A stretch of DNA of 64,000 nt from Microtetraspora glauca (GTDB lineage: Bacteria > Actinomycetota > Actinomycetes > Streptosporangiales > Streptosporangiaceae), in the NCBI GenBank assembly GCA_001570385.1, contig BBYL01000019.1:156232-220231 (forward strand). Reading direction: 5' to 3'. Under the pieces are notes generated by a model. It was not told where the DNA came from. It made no database searches and was given only the letters and a program-made list of their open reading frames with translations. Numbering within the stretch: the first letter of the stretch is position 1; every line of letters starts with the position of its first letter. The translations under genes and the position numbers were made by a program. Below, piece by piece: positions 1-11,238 of the stretch.

Positions 1-75
1 TCCGAGGCCGAACGCGAGACCGGTCCGGCTGGCACGGACGAGGCAAGCCTGGGGCGGAGGGGAAAGGGCTCCTGA
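1..75 (+). CDS. PEP synthase-like protein, C-terminal end only (partial)
   Basis: The first 75 bases read in frame 1 as 24 codons and a TGA. They closely match the last 24 codons of the complete PEP synthase ending at 11238: both begin with SEAERETGPAGTDEA and end with GRRGKGS or RRGKGS. This is therefore the tail of a second phosphoenolpyruvate synthase gene whose body lies upstream of the window. Nothing of the catalytic domains is visible, so its activity cannot be judged. The match continues past the stop codon, showing that a segment was duplicated rather than a tail merely conserved. Confidence 0.75.
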   Translation, partial: SEAERETGPAGTDEASLGRRGKGS

Positions 76-172
76 CAACAACAGGTGCCGAACGCTCCCG
101 GCCTGCGGGCGGCCGATCTTGGCGAAGAGTTGGGATCGACATGAGCGTGAAGCCCGATCCGAGGCGGTACGA
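1..172 (+). repeat. Copy 1 of a duplicated PEP synthase 3' end
   Basis: This segment aligns by eye with 11163-11331 over about 170 bases, with roughly a dozen substitutions and a 3-base gap just after the stop codon. Similarity covers the last 25 codons and about 95 bases of downstream noncoding DNA, then stops abruptly. It marks an old tandem-type duplication of the gene. Confidence 0.8.
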
Positions 173-274
173 CGACGCGACCAGTGAGGCGCGCACTGAC
201 GGCCCGAAGCCGTCGAGTCGTACGAGGAAGGGCAGGGCACCCGACGCCGCGCTGGCGTTCGCTCAGGCGCCGCC

Positions 275-2644
275 TCACCTTTCCGGCAGGGCGAAGGTAC
301 GGCTGTCGCCGCGCCGGAGCCGGGCATGGTGGCCGTGCACGGCGACTTCCAGCGTTGGAGGGCCGTCATCGGCCCGGGCGATCCGCACTCGGGTGGGGTC
401 GGCGTCGATGGCCAGTTCCGCGCCGCGGTAGCGGACGCACAGCGACAGCGTCGTGAGGTGTTCGGGGAGCACCGGACTCAGGTGCAGGCCGTCATGCCGG
501 GCCTCCAGGTCGAGATAGCAGCGCTGCACCAAATCCAGCGTCCCCGCCATCGCACCGAGGTGCACCCCCTCAGGGGTGGTTCCTCCCTGGACGTCGGTGA
601 GGTCGCCGGTGAGTGTCTCCGTGAAGAACTGCCATGATCCCGCGCGGTCCGAGCGTGCGAGCACCCAGGCGTGCACCACCGCGCTCAGTGTCGAGCCGTG
701 GCAGGTGCGGGCGAGGTAGTGGCGGATCGTGCGGCGGATCGTATCCGGCCCGGTCGGGTAGCCGAGCCGGTCCAAGATCTGCCTCAGTTCCCGGGCCGTG
801 AGCAGATAGAACAGCATGAGCACGTCGGCCTGCTTGGACGCCTGGTAACGGTTGGGGTTGTCCCCCTCGGCCTCCAACGCTCTGTCCAACCGCCGCACGC
901 CCCTATAGCGCTTCCAGTCCAGCTCCGCCAGCCGCGCATAGCCGGTGAACTGGCTGATGACCTCATCGTGGAAGTCCACACGCATCCGCCGGGTGATCTC
1001 GTCCCAGCGCTCGGTCTCCGCGTCCACGAGGCCGAGCCGGTGGCGCAGGTCCTCCCGTGCGCGCCGAGGTATCAGGTCAAGCGCCTGCCGTGCCCGCAGC
1101 AGCAGCCACACCGTCATGATGTTGGTGTAGGCGTTGTTATCCAGGCCAGGAGAAGAGACGCCGGGATAGCCGTCGTGGTACTCGTCCGGCCCCATCACCC
1201 CCTGGATCTCGTAGCGGCCCGACACGGGGTTGAGCCGCGCGAGCGAGGCGAAGAAGCGGGCGATTTCGGCAAGTAGGCAGGCGCCCGTCCCGGCCAGGAA
1301 CTCCATGTCCCCTGTGATCGCGTAATGCTGCCAAGCGTTGTAGGCGATGGCCAGCCCGACGTGGCGCTGGAGGTGCGAGTGGTCGGGCGTCCACCGGCCG
1401 GAGCGGGGATTGAGGTGGAACCGCTGGGTCTCGTCCCGACCGTCGCTGCCGCTCTGCCAGGGGAACATCGCCCCGCGGAAACCCGCGGCGCGGGCGGCGG
1501 CCCGAGCTTCCGGCAGACGCCGCAGCCGGTACCGCAGCACGCCGCGGGCGATCTCGGGGAATCGCAGGGTCAGCCAGGGCAGCACGAAGATCTCGTCCCA
1601 GAACACGTGCCCCCGATACGCCTCGCCATGCAGGCCACGTGCGGGCACGCCGACGTCGAGGTCGGCGGTGTGGGGCGACAGGGTCTGCAGCAGGTGGAAG
1701 GTGTTCAGGCGAATGTCCCGCTGGATGCGCGGCCCCGCGACCTCCAGCCGGGCCCGTTCCCACAGGTCGTGCCATGCGATCTCGTGCTGTTCCAGCAGTT
1801 CCGCGAAGCCGGGCGCGAGCTCGGCCCGGCGTAGCGCGGAGGAGGAGGCGTCGGCGATCGTGAGATCGCGGGATGTGGTGAGAGCGACGGTCTTGGTGAC
1901 CGTGACGGGGCGGCCCCGTTCCAGGCGCAGCACACGTGTGTCGGCGATGAGGTCGTCGTGTCGCCCGATCTCGGCCGGGCCCTCGCTGTCTGAGGAGGTG
2001 TCGACGCGCGCGGCCAGCACGACCTCGATGCCGGAGGAACGGGTGCAGACACGGAGCCATGCCAGCGGCCCCTGGACCCCCGTCGCGTGCTGTGTCAGGT
2101 GGTCGCCGCGCAGGTCGCGATACCGGGCCACCCCCGTGTTGGCCACGCGTCCGTCCAAGCTGGACCGCACGCGAAGCGGCCCGGACCAGTTCTCGGCCGT
2201 GAAGGCCGTCTCCAGAGCGGCCAGGTACGGGTCGGCCATGGAGATCAGACGGCGCTGCCGTACCGAGGTGATGCGGCCTCCGGCGTCGCGGAAGCGGATC
2301 AGCCGGTGCAGGACGCCGTGGCGCATATCCAGCTCCTGCCGGTACCGGAGCAGATCGGCGGTACCGAGTGAGAACCATCCGGAGTCCGGCATGGCGAAGG
2401 TCAGGGGCAGCCAGTTCGGCAGGTTCACCATGTCCTCGTTGGTCACCTCGTGGTCGGCGACGGTCGAGGTGAGCCGGTCATAGCATCCCGCGACGTACGT
2501 CCCTGGGTAGTGGACCTCGTCGGCCACGGCTTCGGGCGCCGCACCGCGGGTGGCGAAGCGGCCGTTACCCAACGTGCAGAGGGCCTCCCGCAGTCCCTCA
2601 CGCGCCGGATCGAAACCCTCATATACCAGCGACCACGGGTTCAA
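275..2644 (-). CDS. Glycoside hydrolase family 65 phosphorylase-like protein
   Basis: This 789-residue protein has the GH65 architecture: an N-terminal beta-sandwich, an (alpha/alpha)6 catalytic barrel and a short C-terminal beta domain. The general-acid motif GPDEYHDG lies around residue 486, WDEIFVLPW and GAMFPWQSGSDG precede it, and the phosphate-site motifs KQADVLM and HGSTLS follow. GH65 enzymes phosphorolyse maltose, trehalose, kojibiose or related alpha-glucosides; the exact substrate cannot be read here. The start is a TTG, supported by an AAAGGAG ribosome site six bases upstream. It is divergent from the acyl-CoA synthetase and could feed glucose phosphate into the same low-oxygen carbon block. 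Confidence 0.88.
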   Translation of the reverse strand: MNPWSLVYEGFDPAREGLREALCTLGNGRFATRGAAPEAVADEVHYPGTYVAGCYDRLTSTVADHEVTNEDMVNLPNWLPLTFAMPDSGWFSLGTADLLRYRQELDMRHGVLHRLIRFRDAGGRITSVRQRRLISMADPYLAALETAFTAENWSGPLRVRSSLDGRVANTGVARYRDLRGDHLTQHATGVQGPLAWLRVCTRSSGIEVVLAARVDTSSDSEGPAEIGRHDDLIADTRVLRLERGRPVTVTKTVALTTSRDLTIADASSSALRRAELAPGFAELLEQHEIAWHDLWERARLEVAGPRIQRDIRLNTFHLLQTLSPHTADLDVGVPARGLHGEAYRGHVFWDEIFVLPWLTLRFPEIARGVLRYRLRRLPEARAAARAAGFRGAMFPWQSGSDGRDETQRFHLNPRSGRWTPDHSHLQRHVGLAIAYNAWQHYAITGDMEFLAGTGACLLAEIARFFASLARLNPVSGRYEIQGVMGPDEYHDGYPGVSSPGLDNNAYTNIMTVWLLLRARQALDLIPRRAREDLRHRLGLVDAETERWDEITRRMRVDFHDEVISQFTGYARLAELDWKRYRGVRRLDRALEAEGDNPNRYQASKQADVLMLFYLLTARELRQILDRLGYPTGPDTIRRTIRHYLARTCHGSTLSAVVHAWVLARSDRAGSWQFFTETLTGDLTDVQGGTTPEGVHLGAMAGTLDLVQRCYLDLEARHDGLHLSPVLPEHLTTLSLCVRYRGAELAIDADPTRVRIARADDGPPTLEVAVHGHHARLRRGDSRTFALPER

Positions 2645-3155
2645 CGTCGCTCCTTTCGAGCCAGCATGATCACATCGGTCTCGCCGATGTCGCGCTTCGG
2701 CTCCTACGCGTAGCTTCGCCTACCCCGAAATGCCCGTCCGGTCTTCGTGAGGGGAGGCGTCACGCAACGCGAGGAGCACGGAGACCATGCGGACGCGGTG
2801 GTGACGTCGAGCACGACCCGCGGCCGACGGGGAACCATGCCATGGCAATCCGTCCACGGACCTGTTCCACTGTGGGAACGCATGCGCGTCACCCGGTAGG
2901 GCAGAAGGACCTGGACTTCGGCCTTCCAGGACCTCCGATTTTCGGAATGCTTTCCGCCGCCGGCGACCGGCACGAGGGGTGCCGATTGTGGGCAGGGGGG
3001 TGAGGACGGGCGCGGCGGTCATCTGGGACGAAAGTTCCTCCAGCCGGAGATGGAGGGCCCTGCGCCGCGAAAGGGTGGGCGCGGCAACCATGTGACGGAC
3101 ATCTGCCACGGAGGTCAGGGACCGCACCGTCTCCACCACCGTGAAGGAGGCCGCG
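2645..3155. promoter_or_regulatory. Divergent intergenic region with a DevR-type box at 3025-3038
   Basis: These 511 bases between the GH65 gene and the acyl-CoA synthetase contain no convincing gene. At 3025-3038 the sequence GGGACGAAAGTTCC matches 12 of 14 positions of the mycobacterial DosR/DevR core GGGACTWWAGTCCC. It lies about 118 bases upstream of the synthetase start. A second palindromic pair, GTTCC and GGAAC six bases apart, lies at 2864-2879. Control by a DevR/OsdR-type regulator is inferred from the motif and the neighbouring genes. Confidence 0.5.
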
Positions 3156-4937
3156 ATGACAGAGCAGCTCATCCTCAAGGCCGGAGAGCAGGTGGTGTCA
3201 TGCAACTTGGTGGACTATCAGCATGAATATCGGGATTTTTCCTGGCAAGAAGCTCGCCGATCTCTGTCCGGCTTGCCGGGTGGCCGTGGTTTGAACATCG
3301 CGTACGAAGCCGTGGACCGCCACATGGACACCACGAGTCGCGACCACGTGGCCCTTCGGTGCGTCGGCAAGGACGGCATGGTCACCGACCTGACGTATGA
3401 GGACCTCTTCCTCGCCACCAACCGCTTCGCCAACGTGTTGCGCGAACTGGGTGTGGCGAAGGGTGAGCGGATCTTCACGCTGCTCGGCAGGGTGCCCGAC
3501 CTCTACGTCACCGTCCTCGGCACGCTCAAGAACGTCAGTGTGCTGTCTCCGCTGTTCTCGGCTTTCGGCCCTGATCCGATCCGCGAGCGGATGTCCCTGG
3601 GAGACGGCCGCGTGCTGGTGACCACACCTGAGCTCTACCTGCGAAAGGTCGCCGCGATGCGGGAGTCCCTGCCCAGGCTGAGACATGTGCTGGTCACCGG
3701 CACGGGGCCCGCGCCCGAGGGCACGTCGTCATTGGGCGAGTTGATGGCCGGCGTGTCCGCGGATTTCGAGATCCCTCCGACCGACCCGGAGGACATGGCG
3801 CTGCTCCACTTCACCAGCGGGACGACCGGAACGCCGAAAGGCGCGATACACGTCCACGAGGCAGTGGTCGCCCACCGCGCCACCGCGTCATACGCCCTCG
3901 ATCTGCGCCCCTCAGACGTCTTCTGGTGCACCGCCGACCCCGGCTGGGTGACCGGAATGTCCTACGGTGTCGTCGCGCCGCTCAGCATCGGGGCGACCCT
4001 TGTGACAGACGCGGGCGAGTTCGACACGCGACGCTGGTGCCGCGTGCTCCAGGAGCAGCGGGTGACCGTCTGGTACACCTCGCCGACCGCGCTGCGCATG
4101 CTCATGCGCCACGCCGGCGATCTGACCAGTGAGTACGACCTGTCCAGGCTGCGGTTCATCGCCAGCGTGGGGGAGCCGCTCAACGCCGAGGTGGTGGTGT
4201 GGGGGTTACGAGCGCTCGGCCTGCCGATCCATGACAACTGGTGGCAGACAGAGACGGGCGCCATCATGATCGGCAACTTGGCCGCAATGGATATCAAGCC
4301 GGGCTCCATGGGGCGACCGCTGCCCGGGGTCGAGGCCGTGATACTCGAACGTGGGGCGGACGGGCGGGCCCGCGTCATCGATGGGCACGTGCGGGTGATA
4401 GACGAGCCCGACGCCGACGGAGAGCTGGCGCTGCGCCCGGGCTGGCCCTCGATGTTCCGCGGCTACCTGGACGATCAGGAGAGGTACGGCAGGGCGTTCG
4501 CCGGGGGCTGGTACCTGACGGGGGACATCGCGCGACGGGATGGCGACGGCTATTTCTGGTTCGTCGCCCGGGCGGACGATGTGATCAAGTCCGCCGGCCA
4601 CCTCGTCGGGCCCTTCGAGGTCGAAAGCGTACTGATGCGGCATCCCGCCGTCGCCGAGGCAGGTGTGATCGGCAAGCCGGACGCGGTGGCGGGGGAGTTG
4701 GTGAAGGCGTTCGTCACGCTGAACCCCGGCTTCGAGGCGACGGAGGCGCTCCGGCGGGAACTGATCGCGTTCGGCCGTCGCCACCTGGGGGCGGTCGCTC
4801 CAAAGGAGATCTCCTTCGACCAGAGCCTCCCGCACACCCGGAGCGGCAAGGTGATGCGCCGTCTGCTCAAATGCCGGGAACTCGGCCTTCCCGAAGGGGA
4901 CGTCTCGTCCCTGGAGCGTCCGACCCACGACGTCTAG
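3156..4937 (+). CDS. AMP-forming acetyl/acyl-CoA synthetase
   Basis: This 593-residue member of the ANL superfamily activates acetate or a short acid as an acyl-adenylate and transfers it to CoA. The P-loop-like motif TSGTTGTPKG is near residue 225, DNWWQTETG forms the A5 region, YLTGDIARRDGDGYFWF contains the A7/A8 hinge, and a C-terminal RSGKVMRRLL carries the A10 lysine. It is somewhat shorter than classical Acs (about 650) but is of the AcsA type. The start at 3156 is preferred to a GTG at 3141 because AAGGAGG sits five bases before it. It converges on the PDH-ACP operon. Confidence 0.85.
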   Translation: MTEQLILKAGEQVVSCNLVDYQHEYRDFSWQEARRSLSGLPGGRGLNIAYEAVDRHMDTTSRDHVALRCVGKDGMVTDLTYEDLFLATNRFANVLRELGVAKGERIFTLLGRVPDLYVTVLGTLKNVSVLSPLFSAFGPDPIRERMSLGDGRVLVTTPELYLRKVAAMRESLPRLRHVLVTGTGPAPEGTSSLGELMAGVSADFEIPPTDPEDMALLHFTSGTTGTPKGAIHVHEAVVAHRATASYALDLRPSDVFWCTADPGWVTGMSYGVVAPLSIGATLVTDAGEFDTRRWCRVLQEQRVTVWYTSPTALRMLMRHAGDLTSEYDLSRLRFIASVGEPLNAEVVVWGLRALGLPIHDNWWQTETGAIMIGNLAAMDIKPGSMGRPLPGVEAVILERGADGRARVIDGHVRVIDEPDADGELALRPGWPSMFRGYLDDQERYGRAFAGGWYLTGDIARRDGDGYFWFVARADDVIKSAGHLVGPFEVESVLMRHPAVAEAGVIGKPDAVAGELVKAFVTLNPGFEATEALRRELIAFGRRHLGAVAPKEISFDQSLPHTRSGKVMRRLLKCRELGLPEGDVSSLERPTHDV

Positions 4938-4977
4938 ACATGCCCTGACCTGGTGGCGTGCGCATCGCGCGTCCGGG

Positions 4978-5229
4978 TCAGCCGGTTCCGCAGCGCGTGG
5001 CGAGGAAGCTCGCGCCGCCCGCGAGGGTGGACACGGTCGGGTAGTCGTCTTCTTCGACGCGGCACCCACTGAAGTCGCTCAACAACTGCACATAGTTGAG
5101 GAAGTCGAGAGAGTCCAGTTCGAGAACGTCACGGATGTCCGCGTCCGGCGGGAGCGTCGCCAGCTCGGCACCTGGTGCCGCCTCACTCAGCGCACGCTTG
5201 ACGAGTTCTGCCGCTTCCTGCGTGTTCAT
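4978..5229 (-). CDS. Acyl carrier protein
   Basis: This 83-residue acidic protein has the acyl-carrier fold signature LELDSLDFLNYV, in which the serine of DSLD would carry 4'-phosphopantetheine. Its ATG overlaps the TGA of the E2 gene (ATGA at 5226-5229), so it is translationally coupled and is the last gene of the pyruvate dehydrogenase operon. A free-standing ACP downstream of a 2-oxoacid dehydrogenase is not part of the usual complex. It may accept an acetyl or acyl group from E2, or be loaded with help from the nearby acyl-CoA synthetase; that role is inference. Confidence 0.85.
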   Translation of the reverse strand: MNTQEAAELVKRALSEAAPGAELATLPPDADIRDVLELDSLDFLNYVQLLSDFSGCRVEEDDYPTVSTLAGGASFLATRCGTG

Positions 5230-6607
5230 AGCGTCTCCGGCTCGTTGAGCAGCCGCTCGATCAGGGCGAGGAACCGGCCGCCGGTGTAGCCGTCTGTCGC
5301 GCGATGATCGGCGGCCAGGGTGACGGTCACCACGGGCCGGACACCGAGAAGGCCGTCGACGGCCCAAGGCCGCTCCAGGATCTTTCCGAAGCCCACGAGA
5401 GCAACCTGCGGTGGATAGATGACGCCCTGAACCGACTCGACTCCCTGGTCACCCAGGTTGGTCACGGTGATGGTCGCCTCCGTCATCTCGGAGCCGCGCA
5501 GCCTGCCGGTACGCGCCCGGGCGGCCAGATCCTTCAGGGCGGCCATCAGGTCGTCGAGATCACGAACGGCCGCGTGATGGAGAGCCGGTGCGATCAGCCC
5601 GCCGCCTTTGAGGGAGATCGCCACCCCCAGGTGCACGGCATCACTGGCGACGAAGGCGTCATCGATCCAGAAGCCGTTCAGCCGCGGCACCTCCGCGGCG
5701 GCTCGGGCGGTCGCCTTGAGGAGCAGGACCGCTGGGAGAAGGCGCCGCGCCACAGGGAGATCCCGGTTGCGCGCGCGTAGCCATCCGAGCATGGCGTTCG
5801 CGTCCACGGTCGTGCTCAGGTAGTAGTGCGGAATCTCCCGCTTCGACTTGGCCATCGCCCTCGCGATCGCCCGGCGCATGGCGTCCTGCCGCTGTTCCAG
5901 ACCGGACTCCTGCGTGGCTCGCGGCCTCTCGACCCCTGCCGCCGGCATGGCGACCACAGGCTCCGGCTCCGCGCGTGGCCTGCCGGTGCCACTCCGCGCC
6001 GCCGCTTCGCGCACGTCCTGGGCCCGGATCGCTCCGGTGTGGCCTGTGCCATGGAGGCCGGAAAGGTCGACGCCGAGTTCCGCAGCGAGCCTGCGCGCCA
6101 GCGGAGATGCCGTGACCCGCGATACGAGCTCCGCGTTCTCGACGTCCGCGCGGGTCACCCGCCCACCCGGCCCGGTGCCGCGCACGAGGGCCAGATCTAG
6201 GCCTCGTCGCTCGGCGAGGTGCCGTACCAGTGGAGACGCGACGGGAGCACGCGCGGGAGCCGGTGTCGTCTCGCGCGGCTTCGCTGACGGCTTGGGACGC
6301 TCACGGCGGCGAGGGGGTGTGACAGGAGGTGCCTGCGGTGGAACGGAGGGTACGGTTGTGGGCCCGGCGCCGGTGATGACGGCGAGGGGCGTGCCCACAG
6401 GGACCCGGCGGCCGGGTTCCACGAGCAGACTCTCCACCGTCCCGGTGTGGAACGACTCGACCTCGATCAGGGCTTTGTCGGTGTCGATGACCGCGATGAC
6501 GTCACCCTTGCGGATCTGGTCTCCTGCTTTGACCAGCCACTCGGTGACGGTGCCCGACTCCATGTCCGCGCCGAGCGACGGCATACGGAAATCCGCGCTT
6601 TCCACGG

Positions 6608-6611
<4 letters not shown>
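5226..6611 (-). CDS. Dihydrolipoamide acyltransferase (E2) of a 2-oxoacid dehydrogenase complex
   Basis: This 461-residue E2 begins with a lipoyl domain in which the lysine of DTDKALIEVE is the lipoylation site. A Pro/Ala-rich linker follows, then two peripheral-subunit-binding domains (SPLVRHLAERRGLDLALV and SPLARRLAAELGVDLSGL), and then the catalytic trimer domain ending in TLAADHRATDGYTGG, where the His and Asp are catalytic. Two subunit-binding domains are unusual. Start and stop overlap the neighbouring genes by four bases each (ATGA), so E1alpha, E1beta, E2 and ACP form one coupled operon. No E3 dihydrolipoamide dehydrogenase is present here and it must come from elsewhere. Confidence 0.88.
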
Positions 6612-7584
<973 letters not shown>

Positions 7585-7588
<4 letters not shown>

Positions 7589-8607
7589 GGGGCCGCCTCC
7601 GCTGATTTCACATGTCCGGCACCTGTCGGCGACGTCTCGCTGTAGACGAAGCGCGTCAGATCCTCCGTCGCCTCAAGCGGCGCCTGCTCGGCGAAGGCGA
7701 TCGCCTGATCGATCTCCACGCAGATGTCCTTGTCCATCACGGCGAGATCGTCATCGGAGATCTCGTTCGCCGCCTTCATCCGCGCGACGAGGGAGTCGAT
7801 CGGGTCACGCTTCTTCCACTGCTCGATCTCCGCCTTGGTGCGGTAACGGTCCGGGTCGTACATCGAGTGCGCGCGGAAGCGATAGGTCCGCAGCTCCAGG
7901 AAGTGCGGTCCGGACCCGGCACGGATCGACTCGGCCGCCCTCGCCGCGGCCTCGGCGACCGCGAGGACGTCCATCCCGTCCACCGGCCAGGCGACCAGGT
8001 CGTACGAAGCCGCGCGGAGCGCCAGATCGGTCTCCGCATGAGATTTCGCCAGCGCGGTGCCCATCGCGTACAGGTTGTTCTCACAGGCGAACAGCACCGG
8101 CAGGCGCCAGAGAGCGGCGAGATTGACGCATTCGTGGAACTCGCCCTCGGCCATCGCGCCGTCGCCGAAGAAGCATGCCGTCACCCGGCTTCTGCCCTGC
8201 ATCTTGTCGGCGAGAGCCAGCCCGACTGCCAGAGGAAGGCCGCCCCCGACGATCGCGTTTCCGCCGTAGAAGCGGTGTTCGGCGTCGAAGATGTGCATCG
8301 AACCACCACGGCCCCGGCTGCACCCTGCGACCCGGCCGTACATCTCCGCCATGATCACCGTGGCCGGCACTCCGCGCACGAGCGCGTGCCCGTGCTCCCG
8401 ATAGGTGGACACGATCGCGTCGTCCGGGGCGAGGGCGGCGCAGATCCCGACGGCCACTGCCTCCTCTCCGATGTAGAGGTGCATGAACCCGCGTATCTTC
8501 TCGTCGCTGTACAGCTCGACGCAGCGCTCCTCGAAGCGCCGGATCCGCAGCATCTGGTGCAACAGCTCCCGATGTGGGGAGGTCCCCGCGCTGTTCTTGG
8601 GTGCCAT
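7585..8607 (-). CDS. Pyruvate/2-oxoacid dehydrogenase E1 alpha subunit
   Basis: This 340-residue subunit carries the thiamine diphosphate motif starting GDGAMAEGEFHE and ending ENN, and the phosphorylation-loop-like region YRFRAHSMYDPDRYR. The early EERCVELYSDEKIRGFMHLY matches E1 alpha N termini. I place the start at the ATG of 8607 because a GAGG-type site precedes it; a GTG at 8637 in the same frame would add ten residues. It is the first gene of the operon with E1 beta, E2 and ACP, and is divergent from PEP synthase. The pair suggests coordinated control of the pyruvate, acetyl-CoA and PEP nodes. Confidence 0.88.
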
Positions 8608-8823
8608 GACTCTGTCCTCGCATGCGGTGCGCGTCACTATTCACTGTCGATGCCCGGGGGCGTGACCAACAGTGACGAAGGTCCTGACCTCGTCAGGCAG
8701 TTCGGCGGCCGCACCCGTGTGCTGAAGGGACCTTCGCCTCTGGGGAGCAGGGTTGCCGGGGCATGGGATGGAGACGTGGGGGGATCTCGATACGCGCATA
8801 GCCGCTCGAAGGAGGCGGCCGTC
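8608..8823. promoter_or_regulatory. Divergent PDH/PEP synthase promoter region with two DevR-like boxes
   Basis: This 216-base gap between divergent operons contains two related imperfect palindromes. AGGACCTTCGTCAC (minus strand, 8672-8685) and GGGACCTTCGCCTC (plus strand, 8727-8740) each match about 10 of 14 positions of the DevR/DosR core. They share the central ACCTTCG, which supports a common regulator. An AAGGAGG ribosome site for the PEP synthase lies at about 8810-8816. Confidence 0.4.
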
Positions 8824-11238
8824 ATGACAGACCGGGTGATTTGGTTCGCCGATCTCGACCGCTCCGACGTCGGCCGGGTCGGCGGCAAGAACGCCTCGCT
8901 GGGAGAGATGATCCGGTACCTGGCAGGAGCCGGGATCAGGGTGCCGGACGGGTTCGCCACCACGGCGGACGCTTACTGGGAGTTCTTGGAGCTCAACGAA
9001 CTGCGCGAGAAGATCGCCCGCCAGGCAACCCGGCTGCGTGAGGGAGCCGATCTCGAATCGGTCGGACGCTCCGTCAGGGAGCACTTCCTGGCCGCCACAC
9101 TTCCCCAGACATTCGCCGACGACATCGTCGCGGCCTACCGCGAGCTGGCGGAGCGGCTCGGACGCCCGGACCCCGAGGTGGCCGTGCGCAGCAGCGCCAC
9201 CGCCGAAGATCTGCCCCAGGCCAGCTTCGCCGGCCAGCAGGAGACCTTCCTCAACGTGAGGGGCGTCGACGCGCTGCTGGACGCCTGCCGCAGGTGTTAC
9301 GCGTCGCTGTTCACCGATCGCGCGATCAGTTATCGAGAGGATCAGGGATTCGACCATCTCTCGGTGGCGTTGTCGATCGGGGTGCAGCAGATGGTGCGTT
9401 CCGACCTCGCCAGTGCCGGTGTGATGTTCTCGATCGACACCGAGAGCGGGTTCCCCGGCATCATCCTGATCGACGCGTCATGGGGGCTGGGCGAGACCGT
9501 CGTCAGCGGACGCGTGGACCCAGACGAGTACGTGGTGTTCAAGCCGCTCCTCTCGCGCCACGGATTGCGCCCGATCCTGTCCCGGACGAGAGGCGGAAAG
9601 GAGCGCAAGACCGTCTACGACGCCGTGGGCGTCCGTACTGTGGAGACCACCGAAAAGGAGCGCGCCGCCTATGTGCTTGAGGATTCGGAAATCCTCACGC
9701 TGGCGCGCTGGGCCGTACTGATCGAAGACCACTACGGCACGGCGATGGACATGGAGTGGGCCAAAGACGGCCGAAGCGGTGAGCTCTTCTGCGTGCAGGC
9801 CCGGCCCGAGACCGTGCAGACGCGCAGGGAGGCAGCGACGCTGCGGGAATACCGGCTCACCGGATCCGGCAGGCGGCTGTCGCAGGGGCTGGCGATCGGC
9901 GACGCCATCGCGACAGGAATGGTGTGCGCTCTGGGCAGCTCCGAGGAGATCGACCGGTTCGTGGCCGGGGCAGTGCTCGTCACCGCCGTGACCGATCCTG
10001 ACTGGGAACCGATCATGAAGAGGGCTTCGGCCATAGTCACCGACCACGGAGGCAGGACATCGCACGCGGCGATCGTCAGCCGGGAGCTCGGGGTGCCCGC
10101 CATCGTCGGCTGCGGAGACGCCACCGCCACCCTTCCCGACGGCCTGCCGGTCACCGTGTCGTGCGCGGAAGGCGAAAGGGGGTTCGTCTACGAAGGAAAG
10201 CTCGACTTCACCGAACGAGACATCGACTTGAGCGACGTGCCCGCCACTCGCACGGGAGTGATGCTCAATCTCGCCAACCCGGCCGCGGCCTTCCGCTGGT
10301 GGCGGCTTCCCGCCGACGGTGTGGGGCTCGCGCGCATCGAGTTCGTGGTCAACAACCATGTCAGGATCCACCCGCTCGCCCTGCTTCACTTCGCCGACCT
10401 CGACGAGCCCACGCGCAGCCGGGTCGCCGAACTCACCAGCGAATACGCGGACAAGCCGCAGTATTTCGTGGACACGCTGGCCCAGGGCGTCGCTCGGATC
10501 GCCGCCTCACGCTGGCCCGACCCGGTCGTGGTCCGGATGAGCGACTTCAAGACCAACGAGTACGCGCGCCTCATCGGGGGAGCACCGTTCGAGCCCGCCG
10601 AGGAGAATCCCATGATCGGCTGGCGAGGGGCCAGCCGCTACTACAGCCCCGGCTACCGCGACGGCTTCGCGCTCGAATGCCGGGCGATACGGAAAGTGCG
10701 CGACGAGATGGGGCTCACGAACGTGATCGTCATGATCCCCTTCTGCCGCACGCTGGAGGAGGCCGACCAGGTCCTGAAGGTGATGGGAGAGGAGAACCTC
10801 GTGCGAGGCCGCAACGGGCTGGAGATGTATGTGATGGCGGAGATCCCCTCCAACATCATCCTGGCCGAGGAGTTCGCCACGCGCTTCGACGGCTTCTCGA
10901 TCGGCAGCAACGACCTCACCCAGCTCACGCTCGGGGTGGACCGCGACTCCGAATCCCTGGCCCACCTGTTCGACGAGACCGACCCGGCCGTCACCCGCAG
11001 CATCCGGCATCTCATCACCGCCGCTCATACTCAGGACCGCAAGGTCGGGCTGTGCGGCCAGCGCCCCAGCGATGACCCGAACTTCGCCCGCTTCCTCGTT
11101 CAAGCCGGTATCGACTCGATCTCGGTCACGCCTGACAGCTTCTTCGCGGTCAAGACCAATGTCTCCGAGGCCGAACGCGAGACCGGTCCGGCGGGCACGG
11201 ACGAGGCGAACCGGGGCCGGAGAGGAAAGGGCTCCTGA
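8824..11238 (+). CDS. ppsA: Phosphoenolpyruvate synthase
   Basis: This 804-residue enzyme converts pyruvate and ATP to PEP, AMP and phosphate. The order is a nucleotide-binding domain (GGKNASLGEM near the start, RSSATAEDLPQASFAGQQ), a swivelling phosphohistidine domain with GGRTSHAAIVSRELGVPAIV (His414 the phosphorylated residue), and a C-terminal PEP-binding barrel ending in GLCGQRPSDDP with the catalytic Cys. The length matches E. coli PpsA (792). The frame is open far upstream, but GGAGG before the ATG at 8824 and the PEP synthase N terminus fix the start. A second copy must lie left of the window, judging from its tail at position 1. Confidence 0.92.
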   Translation: MTDRVIWFADLDRSDVGRVGGKNASLGEMIRYLAGAGIRVPDGFATTADAYWEFLELNELREKIARQATRLREGADLESVGRSVREHFLAATLPQTFADDIVAAYRELAERLGRPDPEVAVRSSATAEDLPQASFAGQQETFLNVRGVDALLDACRRCYASLFTDRAISYREDQGFDHLSVALSIGVQQMVRSDLASAGVMFSIDTESGFPGIILIDASWGLGETVVSGRVDPDEYVVFKPLLSRHGLRPILSRTRGGKERKTVYDAVGVRTVETTEKERAAYVLEDSEILTLARWAVLIEDHYGTAMDMEWAKDGRSGELFCVQARPETVQTRREAATLREYRLTGSGRRLSQGLAIGDAIATGMVCALGSSEEIDRFVAGAVLVTAVTDPDWEPIMKRASAIVTDHGGRTSHAAIVSRELGVPAIVGCGDATATLPDGLPVTVSCAEGERGFVYEGKLDFTERDIDLSDVPATRTGVMLNLANPAAAFRWWRLPADGVGLARIEFVVNNHVRIHPLALLHFADLDEPTRSRVAELTSEYADKPQYFVDTLAQGVARIAASRWPDPVVVRMSDFKTNEYARLIGGAPFEPAEENPMIGWRGASRYYSPGYRDGFALECRAIRKVRDEMGLTNVIVMIPFCRTLEEADQVLKVMGEENLVRGRNGLEMYVMAEIPSNIILAEEFATRFDGFSIGSNDLTQLTLGVDRDSESLAHLFDETDPAVTRSIRHLITAAHTQDRKVGLCGQRPSDDPNFARFLVQAGIDSISVTPDSFFAVKTNVSEAERETGPAGTDEANRGRRGKGS

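Noticed and set aside
7612..8823. Very long open frame upstream of and in frame with PEP synthase, suggesting a 1208-residue fusion
   Set aside because: It is antisense to the E1 alpha gene, lacks domain motifs, and a ribosome site plus the normal PEP synthase N terminus mark the start at 8824.
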